6,711 bases of DNA, taken from NCBI GenBank assembly GCA_012513545.1, contig JAAZCB010000224.1:1-6711 (forward strand), given 5' to 3'. Within the stretch, counting starts at the first letter, position 1, and each line of letters opens with the position of its first letter. This DNA comes from Clostridiaceae bacterium. Lineage in GTDB: Bacteria; Bacillota_A; Clostridia; Acetivibrionales; Acetivibrionaceae. Below the pieces are notes generated by a model. That model saw only the letters and a program-made list of their open reading frames with translations, was not told the origin of the DNA and made no database searches. The translations under genes and the position numbers were made by a program. Shown piece by piece: positions 1 through 6,711 of the stretch.

Positions 1-6
1 TGATTG

Positions 7-996
7 TTATCCGCCGCAATTTTCAAGAGACACTCCCTTATAGTAATACTTAATTATCTCTTCAAAATTTCCTCCATTTTTTGCAAGGTGATTGGCTCCC
101 CATTGGCTCATTCCTACCCCATGTCCATGCCCTATTGTTGTTATTTCAATTTTCCCGCCTTCAGCTTTATCCAGCTTGAAATTCGCAGACCTTAAACCTA
201 AAAGATTCCTAAAATCAGTTCCCTTAACTGTAATGTTCCCAAGCCCCAGATTGGATACTCTTCCGCCTTCTGTATAATCAATTATTTTTATATCTTCGAA
301 AATATTATCTTCATTAAGCTTAATATCAGGGTATCCCTTTTTTATGGTTTCAATCAGTTCGTTCTCATTATAGGCAGTAACAACTTTATACCCGGAACTG
401 GCTTCCTCACCGTCGCTTTTAACGCTCCTAAGATAGGGTACCTCTACTCCTGGCCAGACTTCTTCGCAATTTTCAGTCTTTCCTCCACTGTTTGCATGAA
501 ATAACGGATTAATGACTTTACCTTCATAAACTACTATAATATTTTCAGTTTCCTCAACTGCCCTCTCAATTTTATTCCAATACTCAAGGCGCTTAAAAAA
601 TCCCCATTTTTTCATCATTTCCTCTTTTGAAGCCCATGCCTGGCAATGCGCAGAGTTTGAGCAAATATCGGCTCCATTGTGTATATCATCTTTAGGAGTA
701 TATATTTTTTTCATTCTTCCATATGCATAAGTCCTGGCTGCTACCGCCTGGGCTTTAAGTGCTTCAAGTTCAAATTCGGCAGGCATTTCTGCTGCAACCA
801 CACCTTTTAAGTATTCCTCAAGCGGCATTTCACTGACCGTATTCTCAGTATGAAAATACACTTTAATTTTAAGGACCTCGTCCTTTTCCGGCGGCACAAT
901 ATCATCAATAACCGAACTACAGCCTCTGACTATAGTAAAAGGCAGTACTACAATTGCCAATATCATCAAAAGTACGTAAAATAGAATTTTCTTCAT
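7..996 (-). CDS. spoIID: Stage II sporulation protein D (SpoIID), peptidoglycan lytic transglycosylase
   Basis: SpoIID is a membrane-anchored lytic transglycosylase. With SpoIIP and SpoIIM it degrades septal peptidoglycan so that the mother cell can engulf the forespore. The 329-residue protein has a short basic start and one hydrophobic segment (about residues 4-23), giving an extracytoplasmic enzyme. The SpoIID/LytB domain follows. The MPLEEYLKGVVAAEMP motif (57-72) carries the expected catalytic Glu at 70, then come ALKAQAVAARTYA (79-91), FHANSGG (166-172) and GHGHGVGMSQWGA (289-301). C112, H117 and C118 have the C-x4-H-C spacing that I recall as zinc ligands in clostridial SpoIID. Length is normal and both ends are present. 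The ATG follows AAAAGGG with a 7-base gap. It lies downstream of murA, as in other spore formers, but behind its own terminator and a sigma-E-like promoter. The identification is very secure; the zinc role is inferred from family knowledge. Confidence 0.96.
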   Translation of the reverse strand: MKKILFYVLLMILAIVVLPFTIVRGCSSVIDDIVPPEKDEVLKIKVYFHTENTVSEMPLEEYLKGVVAAEMPAEFELEALKAQAVAARTYAYGRMKKIYTPKDDIHNGADICSNSAHCQAWASKEEMMKKWGFFKRLEYWNKIERAVEETENIIVVYEGKVINPLFHANSGGKTENCEEVWPGVEVPYLRSVKSDGEEASSGYKVVTAYNENELIETIKKGYPDIKLNEDNIFEDIKIIDYTEGGRVSNLGLGNITVKGTDFRNLLGLRSANFKLDKAEGGKIEITTIGHGHGVGMSQWGANHLAKNGGNFEEIIKYYYKGVSLENCGG

Positions 997-1080
997 CTTC
1001 TATCCCTTTTTCCGAATTAATATTATTATCTCAATAAATCTGCCATAAAAAATCTATCGTTAATAAATTTATCCAGATTA

Positions 1081-1110
1081 ATAAATATGTTTGTACATTA
1101 TCGGTTATTC
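1081..1110 (-). promoter_or_regulatory. Candidate sigma-E-type promoter for spoIID
   Basis: On the minus strand, GAATAAC (1104-1110) is followed by 14 bases and then CATATTTA (1082-1089). The Bacillus sigma-E consensus, as I know it, is kmATATT, about 14 bases, then CATACAmT. Here the kmATA core, the spacing and CATA fit, while the outer halves of both boxes diverge. It lies between the murA terminator and the spoIID start and predicts a leader of roughly 75-80 bases. Sigma-E control of spoIID is established in B. subtilis. Applying it here is inference from motif and position. Confidence 0.5.
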
Positions 1111-1162
1111 CTATTGTTTTTAACTCCAAAAAGGGAATTCTTTTCTCGCTTATTAATTACAC

Positions 1163-1199
1163 AAAAAAGCGGAGGTAAGTATATAACCTACCTCCACTT
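1163..1199 (-). terminator. Intrinsic terminator after murA
   Basis: Read on the minus strand, AAGTGGAGGTAGGT (1186-1199) pairs along its full 14 bases with ACTTACCTCCGCTT (1167-1180), including two G-U wobbles, across the 5-base loop TATAT. Six T residues (1163-1168) end the structure, the last two pairs of the stem overlapping the T run. It lies 76 bases beyond the murA stop. The plus-strand reading has no T tail after the hairpin, so it should act only on minus-strand transcription. It separates ywmB-murA from spoIID. Confidence 0.92.
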
Positions 1200-1275
1200 A
1201 AAGCTTATCCTTAATAATTATCGCAGCGGAACTTTTTAAATTTGCTGCTGCCGCCGGTGCGATATGTATTTAATA

Positions 1276-2541
1276 CTAATCCTCATTAACCCTTTTGATA
1301 TTTGCACCTAATGCATTAAGCTTTTCGTCAATTTTGACGTAACCTCTTTCAATATGCTCAATATCGGTTATTTCAGTCTCTCCTTCAGCTGCAAGACCTG
1401 CCAGAATCAAGGCAGCGCCAGCCCTTAAATCTGTGGCTCTTACTGTTGCACCGGTTAATTTAGGTTTCCCTTCAATAATAGCGCTTCTTCCTTCTATCTT
1501 AATGTTGGCACCCATTCTTTTAAGTTCTGCAAGGTGCATAAACCTGTTTTCGAAGATTGTTTCAATAATCATGCTTGTTCCCTCAGCCCTGGTCATCAAG
1601 GCCGTCATCTGTGCCTGCATATCGGTTGGAAAACCCGGATAAGGGTGGGTTTTAATGTCAATCGACTTCAGGTCATTTCCTGAAACTATGTGTATACTGG
1701 ACAGCTCTTCCGAGACTTCAACTCCTGCCTCCCTTAATTTAGCGGTAATAGGCTTGACATGATCAGGAACTATGTTTTCAATTATTACATCTCCGCCTGA
1801 TATTGCGGCAGCTACCATAAATGTTCCTGCTTCAATCCTGTCCGGTATAACAGCATGGTTGGCTCCATAAAGGTTATCCGTACCATTTATTTTAATGGTA
1901 TCAGTTCCGGCTCCTTTTATGTCGGCGCCCATGGATGTCAAAAACGTAGCCAGATCAACTATTTCGGGTTCTATTGCTGCATTCTCTATAATAGTCTGAC
2001 CCTCTGCAAGCACTGCAGCCATCATTATGTTTTCAGTGGCTCCTACACTTGGAAAATCCAGGTATATCTTGCTTCCTTTCAATCTACCGTTAACTCTAGC
2101 CTCTATGAAACCATGACCTTGAGCTATCTCTGCTCCCATAGCGGCAAATCCCTTCAAGTGTAAATCGACAGGTCTCGTTCCTATGGCGCAGCCCCCTGGC
2201 AGGGATATTTTCGCCAGACCCATTTTTGCCAGAAGCGGACCCATAACAAGAATAGATGCCCTCATCTTGTTAACCAGTTCATACGGCGCAGTAGTATTTG
2301 TTATCTCTGACGCACTAATATTAAGTCGCGTTTTGCCTTCGGAAAAGCCGACCTTTACACCAAAAGACTCCAGCAGGTCACACATTATTTGTACATCCGT
2401 CAAATATGGAATCTCTTCAATTATGCTGTCCCTGTCACCTAAAATTGACGCAGCTATTATAGGGAGCACAGAATTCTTTGCACCGCTTACTCTAACTCTT
2501 CCGTTCAAAGGCTTTCCTTCAGATATTATAAGTTTGGGCAC
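1276..2541 (-). CDS. murA: UDP-N-acetylglucosamine 1-carboxyvinyltransferase (MurA)
   Basis: MurA transfers enolpyruvate from phosphoenolpyruvate to UDP-GlcNAc, the first committed cytoplasmic step of peptidoglycan synthesis. The protein has 421 residues, a normal length. Family residues are in place: K22-N23 in SGAKN, R94 in NKMRAS, the catalytic Cys at 118 in [18 protein letters not shown]307 in FPTDMQAQ, R373 in DLRAGAA, and R399 in HIERGY. Having Cys rather than Asp at 118 predicts fosfomycin sensitivity at the enzyme level. The start codon is GTG. AAAGGAAG lies 7 bases upstream, and the nearest upstream ATG (at 2575) is out of frame. Flanking ywmB and spoIID match the locus of the major Bacillus paralogue (murAA), though Firmicutes often carry a second copy and I cannot see whether one exists. 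Transcription probably continues from ywmB (89-base gap) and stops at the downstream hairpin. Confidence 0.98.
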   Translation of the reverse strand: MPKLIISEGKPLNGRVRVSGAKNSVLPIIAASILGDRDSIIEEIPYLTDVQIMCDLLESFGVKVGFSEGKTRLNISASEITNTTAPYELVNKMRASILVMGPLLAKMGLAKISLPGGCAIGTRPVDLHLKGFAAMGAEIAQGHGFIEARVNGRLKGSKIYLDFPSVGATENIMMAAVLAEGQTIIENAAIEPEIVDLATFLTSMGADIKGAGTDTIKINGTDNLYGANHAVIPDRIEAGTFMVAAAISGGDVIIENIVPDHVKPITAKLREAGVEVSEELSSIHIVSGNDLKSIDIKTHPYPGFPTDMQAQMTALMTRAEGTSMIIETIFENRFMHLAELKRMGANIKIEGRSAIIEGKPKLTGATVRATDLRAGAALILAGLAAEGETEITDIEHIERGYVKIDEKLNALGANIKRVNED

Positions 2542-2548
2542 GTTTATT

Positions 2549-2556
2549 CTTCCTTT
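2549..2556 (-). promoter_or_regulatory. Ribosome-binding site fixing the GTG start of murA
   Basis: The minus-strand sequence AAAGGAAG ends 7 bases before the GTG at 2539-2541, ideal spacing. The next upstream ATG (2573-2575) is 34 bases away and in another frame. The GTG is therefore the start, and the protein then begins [12 protein letters not shown] as expected for MurA. Confidence 0.85.
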
Positions 2557-2630
2557 CGTATTTTTCTTTATTCATCTTTTGTATAAATTATTATATGTTT
2601 TAAAACTATCAGGCTTAAAAGGCAAGAATA

Positions 2631-3398
2631 CTAATATTCCACTGCGATCACGGGTGATGCCAACCATATGTACGTCCTGTCCTCATAGGAATTATACCTT
2701 ATTGCCAGATTCATGTTAACCTTTTTGCCGTCAACCTTGAGATTATCGTCTATAAACGGGGAATATGCCGAAACACTTATAAGGTTATTGTCCGAAATCC
2801 CGTTTACTTTCCTGGCCGAAGCATTCTTTAATATCTGCCTGCTGATTACATTTAAAGCTTCATACCCAAGCCTTCCATCAAAAAAACCGGTTATACATGA
2901 GTTTATCTTAGGCTTTATTTTGTTCGCCCAAAACAATCCGCGTATATGTTTTGCAGTCTCCTCAAGCTTTAAATCAGGAGCATCAGTGCTTACACCAACC
3001 GAAATATATCCAACTGCCTTTTTTCCTTCATTATTATTCAATTGTCCAATAATATTAACCGTCTTACCGTTGCCCGCCGTGCCTATTATTTCGATCTTGT
3101 CAATAGAATCATTTCTTATTATTTTTCTTGAAAATGAATCGTTTTCAAGAACCTCCAACCCATCAGCAAGGCGGTCAGCTAACTTCTCAATTTCATCAAA
3201 CTCTGCCAAACCGCTCTCCATCCTGCCCCATGCATAAACTTCACTGTTAACAAATCTTGCTTTTGAACTTTCAAATGCTTTTGCAAGGACCAGAGAATGT
3301 CCTCCTCTATAATATAGCGACATGTACCCAGTTGTAAATAGTATAATTATTAATATTATAGAAAAGATTAAATGCTTTATGTTTAATGACTTTTTCAT
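2631..3398 (-). CDS. ywmB: YwmB-family protein (exported, function unclear)
   Basis: The 255-residue protein belongs to the YwmB family, whose members in Bacillus and Clostridia are usually encoded next to murA and spoIID. Residues 8-30 form a hydrophobic signal or anchor segment after a basic start (MKKSLNIKH), so the rest should lie outside the membrane. The C-terminal half carries the recognisable family stretches: KINSCITGFFDGRL (164-177), SVSAYSPFI (208-216), VNMNLAIRYNS (227-237), and the end region TYIWLASPVI (242-251). Databases call the family 'TATA-box binding' because of fold resemblance. An exported location makes DNA binding unlikely, and I know of no assigned biochemical role. 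The ATG is preceded by TAAAGGGG with a 6-base gap. It is followed after 89 bases by murA, probably on the same transcript. Family assignment rests on recalled motifs and synteny. Confidence 0.88.
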   Translation of the reverse strand: MKKSLNIKHLIFSIILIIILFTTGYMSLYYRGGHSLVLAKAFESSKARFVNSEVYAWGRMESGLAEFDEIEKLADRLADGLEVLENDSFSRKIIRNDSIDKIEIIGTAGNGKTVNIIGQLNNNEGKKAVGYISVGVSTDAPDLKLEETAKHIRGLFWANKIKPKINSCITGFFDGRLGYEALNVISRQILKNASARKVNGISDNNLISVSAYSPFIDDNLKVDGKKVNMNLAIRYNSYEDRTYIWLASPVIAVEY

Positions 3399-3696
3399 TA
3401 TAATCCCCTTTATTCAGTAATAGACTTACATGAATTTTTATACATTGCAGACTGCCATTCATCTTATTAAGACAGGCTTATTTGCAAAATCTGCAAACCA
3501 GTTCACAATGAGCATACTAGAATTATTGCCTTATGAACCTGGGGATATACATGAAAAATTTAATTGAATACTGTGAAAACCACCTCCTAAAACGGCATCT
3601 TTTATTGTAAAATATGTTATTTGGTCGTATAAAATACATGCTGCATTGCTATAGTATTATTAAAGGAGAATTGGCATAAAAACAATAAATCCTATA
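3399..3696. other. 298-base spacer without a convincing gene
   Basis: This AT-rich gap separates the SLH gene from ywmB. Visible items are the ywmB ribosome-binding site (TAAAGGGG, 3405-3412), an orphan minus-strand AGGAGGTG (3581-3588) with no usable start codon at proper distance, and a plus-strand promoter-like pair at 3605-3633. There is also a 19-codon plus-strand ORF (3551-3610) behind a weak GGGGA, and a short inverted repeat TTTGC/GCAAA around 3481-3497. I see no hairpin with a T run after the SLH stop, so read-through toward ywmB is possible. I also see no strong minus-strand promoter for ywmB-murA, though one should lie here. TATAAA at 3437-3442 (minus strand) has no matching -35 box. 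Confidence 0.6.
3605..3633 (+). promoter_or_regulatory. Plus-strand sigma-A-like promoter candidate
   Basis: TTGTAA (3605-3610) and TATAAA (3628-3633) are separated by exactly 17 bases. An AAAGGAG follows at 3662-3668. The direction is opposite to every gene in the window, so a transcript would run antisense into the 3' end of the SLH gene. In AT-rich DNA such matches arise by chance, so this is weak evidence. Confidence 0.3.
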
Positions 3697-4545
3697 TTAA
3701 TAAGTCGAGAGCGCTCTACTGACCATCATGGCGCAGTCAGCCCTGCTTATATGTTTTTCTTCATCAAAATCTTTGTAAATACCATCTTTTACAGTCAGAA
3801 TTCCCGTGTCAAAAATTTTTTTTACTGAAGAACTGTACCATTTTGAATTGCGCAGCTTGCCATATAAACCGTTTTTTGAAGTTTTAAATTCGAAAGCTCT
3901 TGAAATTATTGAACTGACTTCACCAACAGTAATAAGTTTGTCCGGCTTTAAGGTCCTGTCTTCAAATCCCGAAATAAATCCCTTTTTAGCTGCTATAAGT
4001 AAAGTGTTTTTTGCCCAGTGCCCTTCTATATCTGTAAAACCGCCTGTATTATCAGCTGTTCCTTCAAGCTTTAAGGCCTTAACCATAATAGTCATAAACT
4101 CCGCTCTGGTCACAGGCATCTGGGGTTCAAAGGTTCCGTCCGGCCTTCCATTTACTATTTGTGCATCATGAAGGTGTGCAATGTACTCCTGTGCTTCTAT
4201 TCCCTTAATATCACTAAAAGGCGCAACTCCCGGCTTACTGATATTATCAAGGATAATCCTTATGGGAGGTATTGCATTATTAAGGTCATAATCAAGGAAA
4301 GCTGTTGAGTCGGAACCATTTTTCTCTTCATAACCTATGTGCAGTGTCTTGCCATTTTCAAGGTAGTAATGCGTCAGTGCAATCCCTTTATTTTCAGTGT
4401 CTGTACTCCATTTAACAATAATCCTTATTTTATTTTCCCCATTCTCTTGTGTCTCATACACTGCTCCATGGGCATTTGCAACGGTAATATTGATTATGAA
4501 GAAAAATGCACTTATCAAAAAAACTTTAGATTTGTATATATTCAT
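3697..4545 (-). CDS. Secreted SLH-domain protein with unknown N-terminal domain
   Basis: This 282-residue protein should be exported and held on the cell wall by SLH repeats, which in known cases bind pyruvylated secondary wall polymer. The signal peptide is clear: a basic start, a hydrophobic core at 8-22 and the cleavage motif ANA before H26. Residues 27-105 form a predicted beta-rich domain I do not recognise. SLH repeat 1 (about 109-160) is canonical, with NGRPDGTFEP and TRAE (146-149). Repeat 2 (170-221) has ISGFEDRTLKP but TVGE instead of TRAE. Repeat 3 (235-281) has SRAD at 267-270. The ATG follows AAGGAG with a 7-base gap. It starts 59 bases after the stop of the larger fibronectin-III/SLH gene with no terminator between, so the two are probably co-transcribed. 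Repeat 2 resembles the middle repeat of that neighbour (xFExKT ending), suggesting related C-terminal modules. No enzyme motif is visible. Confidence 0.9.
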   Translation of the reverse strand: MNIYKSKVFLISAFFFIINITVANAHGAVYETQENGENKIRIIVKWSTDTENKGIALTHYYLENGKTLHIGYEEKNGSDSTAFLDYDLNNAIPPIRIILDNISKPGVAPFSDIKGIEAQEYIAHLHDAQIVNGRPDGTFEPQMPVTRAEFMTIMVKALKLEGTADNTGGFTDIEGHWAKNTLLIAAKKGFISGFEDRTLKPDKLITVGEVSSIISRAFEFKTSKNGLYGKLRNSKWYSSSVKKIFDTGILTVKDGIYKDFDEEKHISRADCAMMVSRALSTY

Positions 4546-4604
4546 TATTATACTCCTTAAATCCTTCTTTAAAAGACTTATTCATAAAATAATCTGCTGA
4601 AAAT

Positions 4605-6711
4605 TTAATCCAATTCACCAATATATACCAGGAGCTTTTCAATCAGAGCTGCAACTTCTGCTCTTGTTGCATAATCCTTTGAAGAAGCAAGCTTTCCATC
4701 TTCTCTGATAATTACCATACCATTTTTGGAAATAAACTCCGATTTACTTTTTTGATCCAGATGCTGTCCTGTTTTAATTTCAAATACTCTTATAAGCATA
4801 GAGGATACATTTGCAATTGTACAGTTTTTCCCTGAAGAGGAAGAATCCTGAAAGCTTATCAGTCCCGCCTTTGCCGACTCATTCATATAATCGGCTCCAT
4901 AACTGTATTCCAAAACATCAAACATAAGCTTAACCGTATCCCCTATGGTGGCAGGCTTATCAGGGTTAAAGGTCCTTCCCTTTATACTTTTCAGTTCATG
5001 TACTGAAGCAACTTTGTTAATTGCTGTCTCATATTTATGAGAATATATATCGTCAAAATAGTCATTCCCTATTTCAGCCACAGCCATTTGGCCCGTTTTT
5101 AAAGCCTCAAAGGAAAGCGTGCCAATATTTCTGTCCTTATCAAATACCGCTGAAGTTCGAAGTTTATCCCATGACCCTTCTGACGGTTCATAAATAAATC
5201 CGAAGGTTTTACCCTCTTTATACCAGTTAGCATCTTCATATGGCATTAAAACCTTCACGGGCCTCAAAAAGGTGTCAATTGGAATTAGACCGGCACTAGA
5301 TGCTAAAGAAACCTCAAGCTTGACATCAGAAGTTTTGAAGGTCATATTTTTAAAATTGGGTTTGCTATCCCGGGGATATGTGATTGTAATTTCATAATCA
5401 ACACTCGAAGCTCTTTGCGTCAAAGGATTGTCCTCCTGTGTGGCAATAACCCCAGGCCTTATTACAATTGAAACAGATGCCATATCAATTATGAGGTTTT
5501 CCTTTAAAACGGTTAATGCCTGAAAAACCTTGCCTGATATAAGAAGTCTTGCTGCTCTTGCGACTCCGGGAGGCTTTGAAAGATCTATTTTATAGTCAAG
5601 TCTATTATCCCTGTAAACATGCTCAACAAACCTGTCGGCATTGATTCCGGTTATTTTAACCAGCCACACTCCGTCTATTAACATGCTGCCTTTTTCAATA
5701 TAATCCCCGGTAATTGTTTCTTCAATGTCCTGATCGGAGTCATAATCGTCATCGCTTCTTTTTGTTTTTACAGATATACTTTGCGTGGCCTCAGACCGTA
5801 TAAGTTTTACAGGATCAAAAGAATACAATCTTGCATAATACCTGTGGTTTGATAAAAGTCCTTCCACCTTGAATTCAGAACTTTCCCCAGCTTCATATTC
5901 CTGGGAGTCCTTATATTCTATATCCTTGGAAATCTCAAGTATATATAAAAGACCGCTCTCCTTAACCCACTCAAAGGTTATGCTGTTTTTTGTAATAGCG
6001 TCTTTGATGTTTTTTACACCAAAGCCTTTTGGTGTGCCAGGAGGCAGGAAATTCAAAGTCCTTACCGGATAGGAATCACTCCAATCCGATCTTGAACTTT
6101 GTCCAAGTTCATTTACCGCTTCAGCCTGTACCCAGATATAATAAAGTGTATCCGGCTGGAGCTCGCTTATTCTGTAATAAACTGAGTTTATTAACTCTTT
6201 GGAAGTAACGGTTATATCTCCTATGGCTGCATCAACATTATCTTCAACTCCGTATTTCAAATAGTAGTTATACCCCGGGTTGATCTCCCACCCAACGTCA
6301 ATAAAGTTGTCTCCAGGCAAACTGTAGTTGAAGGAAGGCACAATCGGCTTATCCACCGGAGGTACAATAACCGGACCGGTAGTTATTATAATCGGATCGG
6401 ACGGGCCGGATGTAAGATTTACACTCAATCTTGATGCCCTTACCCATATAACGTACATTGTGTTGGGCTCCAGGCTTTCAATTGTAATATCCACATTATG
6501 CCTTTTTCCGTCCGGATTCAGTGATGCATCCTCCTTCGAATCATTCGGCTCAACCGGAAAACCCGTTATCTTGTCGGCTGTAATTCTATTAAGCTCGTCA
6601 AAAGACATTCCTTCAACATATACGGTACAACCAACATCTATTGTAATACCAGAATCGTACGATACCTTCCTGTAATAAACATCATCAACCACCGATTGAG
6701 AGGGAACAAAA
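4605..6711 (-). CDS. Fibronectin type III / SLH surface protein, N-terminus cut by window edge
   Basis: Only the C-terminal part (about 701 codons) lies in the window. The frame stays open to the edge, and the GTG at 6690-6692 falls inside a repeat, so it is not the start. Numbering from that GTG, three fibronectin-III-like repeats span about 1-107, 112-213 and 217-311. The first two share the signature LEPNTMYVIWVRA / LQPDTLYYIWVQA. An acidic linker (SDDDYDSDQD, 313-322) leads to a beta-rich region (about 328-543) I do not recognise. Three degenerate SLH repeats follow (about 544-592, 599-640, 650-692). Only the last keeps TRAE (676-679); the others read TIGD and TIAN at that position. The likely role is an extracellular scaffold or adhesin-like protein attached to wall polymer; no catalytic motif is seen. 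A signal peptide is presumed upstream. It is followed after 59 bases by the small SLH gene. The domain classes are secure, the function is not. Confidence 0.88.
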   Translation of the reverse strand, partial: FVPSQSVVDDVYYRKVSYDSGITIDVGCTVYVEGMSFDELNRITADKITGFPVEPNDSKEDASLNPDGKRHNVDITIESLEPNTMYVIWVRASRLSVNLTSGPSDPIIITTGPVIVPPVDKPIVPSFNYSLPGDNFIDVGWEINPGYNYYLKYGVEDNVDAAIGDITVTSKELINSVYYRISELQPDTLYYIWVQAEAVNELGQSSRSDWSDSYPVRTLNFLPPGTPKGFGVKNIKDAITKNSITFEWVKESGLLYILEISKDIEYKDSQEYEAGESSEFKVEGLLSNHRYYARLYSFDPVKLIRSEATQSISVKTKRSDDDYDSDQDIEETITGDYIEKGSMLIDGVWLVKITGINADRFVEHVYRDNRLDYKIDLSKPPGVARAARLLISGKVFQALTVLKENLIIDMASVSIVIRPGVIATQEDNPLTQRASSVDYEITITYPRDSKPNFKNMTFKTSDVKLEVSLASSAGLIPIDTFLRPVKVLMPYEDANWYKEGKTFGFIYEPSEGSWDKLRTSAVFDKDRNIGTLSFEALKTGQMAVAEIGNDYFDDIYSHKYETAINKVASVHELKSIKGRTFNPDKPATIGDTVKLMFDVLEYSYGADYMNESAKAGLISFQDSSSSGKNCTIANVSSMLIRVFEIKTGQHLDQKSKSEFISKNGMVIIREDGKLASSKDYATRAEVAALIEKLLVYIGELD

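Noticed and set aside
2519..2575. 18-codon minus-strand ORF overlapping the murA start
   Set aside because: Its ATG lacks a clear ribosome-binding site and the frame ends in TGA just inside murA. It could be a leader peptide, but nothing supports that.
2590..2597. CATATAAT on the minus strand upstream of murA, resembling a sigma-E or sigma-A -10 box
   Set aside because: No -35 box is found at suitable spacing for either sigma factor.
2183..2719. 178-codon plus-strand ORF
   Set aside because: It lies antisense to the well-supported murA start and ywmB end, lacks family features, and reads as a mirror of their codon pattern.
2713..3237. 174-codon plus-strand ORF antisense to ywmB
   Set aside because: It is fully inside ywmB on the opposite strand, has no ribosome-binding site and no recognisable motif.
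3481..3497. Inverted repeat TTTGC/GCAAA in the spacer
   Set aside because: A 5-bp stem with a 7-base loop and no T run is too weak for a terminator and too short to call an operator.
3551..3610. 19-codon plus-strand ORF in the spacer, with a weak GGGGA upstream
   Set aside because: It is too short, its ribosome-binding site is weak, and such ORFs are expected by chance in AT-rich DNA.

Overview
The window is AT-rich and looks like a chromosomal piece of an endospore-forming, Gram-positive Firmicute, most likely from the Clostridia. The reasons are a ywmB-murA-spoIID neighbourhood as in Bacillus and Clostridium, strong purine-rich ribosome-binding sites, and S-layer-homology (SLH) surface proteins like those common in cellulolytic clostridia. 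Genus and species cannot be fixed from the sequence alone. All five real genes lie on the minus strand, so transcription runs from the high coordinates to the low ones.

Region 1 (6711 down to 3697) holds a two-gene surface-protein unit. The first gene is a large secreted protein cut by the window edge. It has three fibronectin-III-like repeats, an acidic linker, a beta-rich domain I do not recognise, and three degenerate SLH repeats. The second gene starts 59 bases later behind a good ribosome-binding site. It is a small signal-peptide protein with an unknown N-terminal domain and three SLH repeats. Both probably sit on the cell wall polymer outside the membrane.

Region 2 (3696 down to 3399) is a 298-base spacer with no convincing gene and no clear terminator. 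It contains a promoter-like sequence on the plus strand and an orphan consensus Shine-Dalgarno sequence on the minus strand.

Region 3 (3398 down to 7) is the envelope and sporulation cluster. It holds ywmB (exported protein of unclear role), murA (first committed step of peptidoglycan synthesis, GTG start) and spoIID (peptidoglycan lytic transglycosylase for engulfment). A strong 14-bp intrinsic terminator lies between murA and spoIID, followed by a promoter resembling sigma-E sites. This suggests that ywmB-murA is one transcription unit and that spoIID is switched on separately in the mother cell during sporulation.

The cluster links wall synthesis with wall remodelling. I found no CRISPR array, mobile element, tRNA, rRNA or clear riboswitch, and no convincing undescribed system. 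The least explained parts are the two unassigned extracellular domains and the spacer upstream of ywmB.
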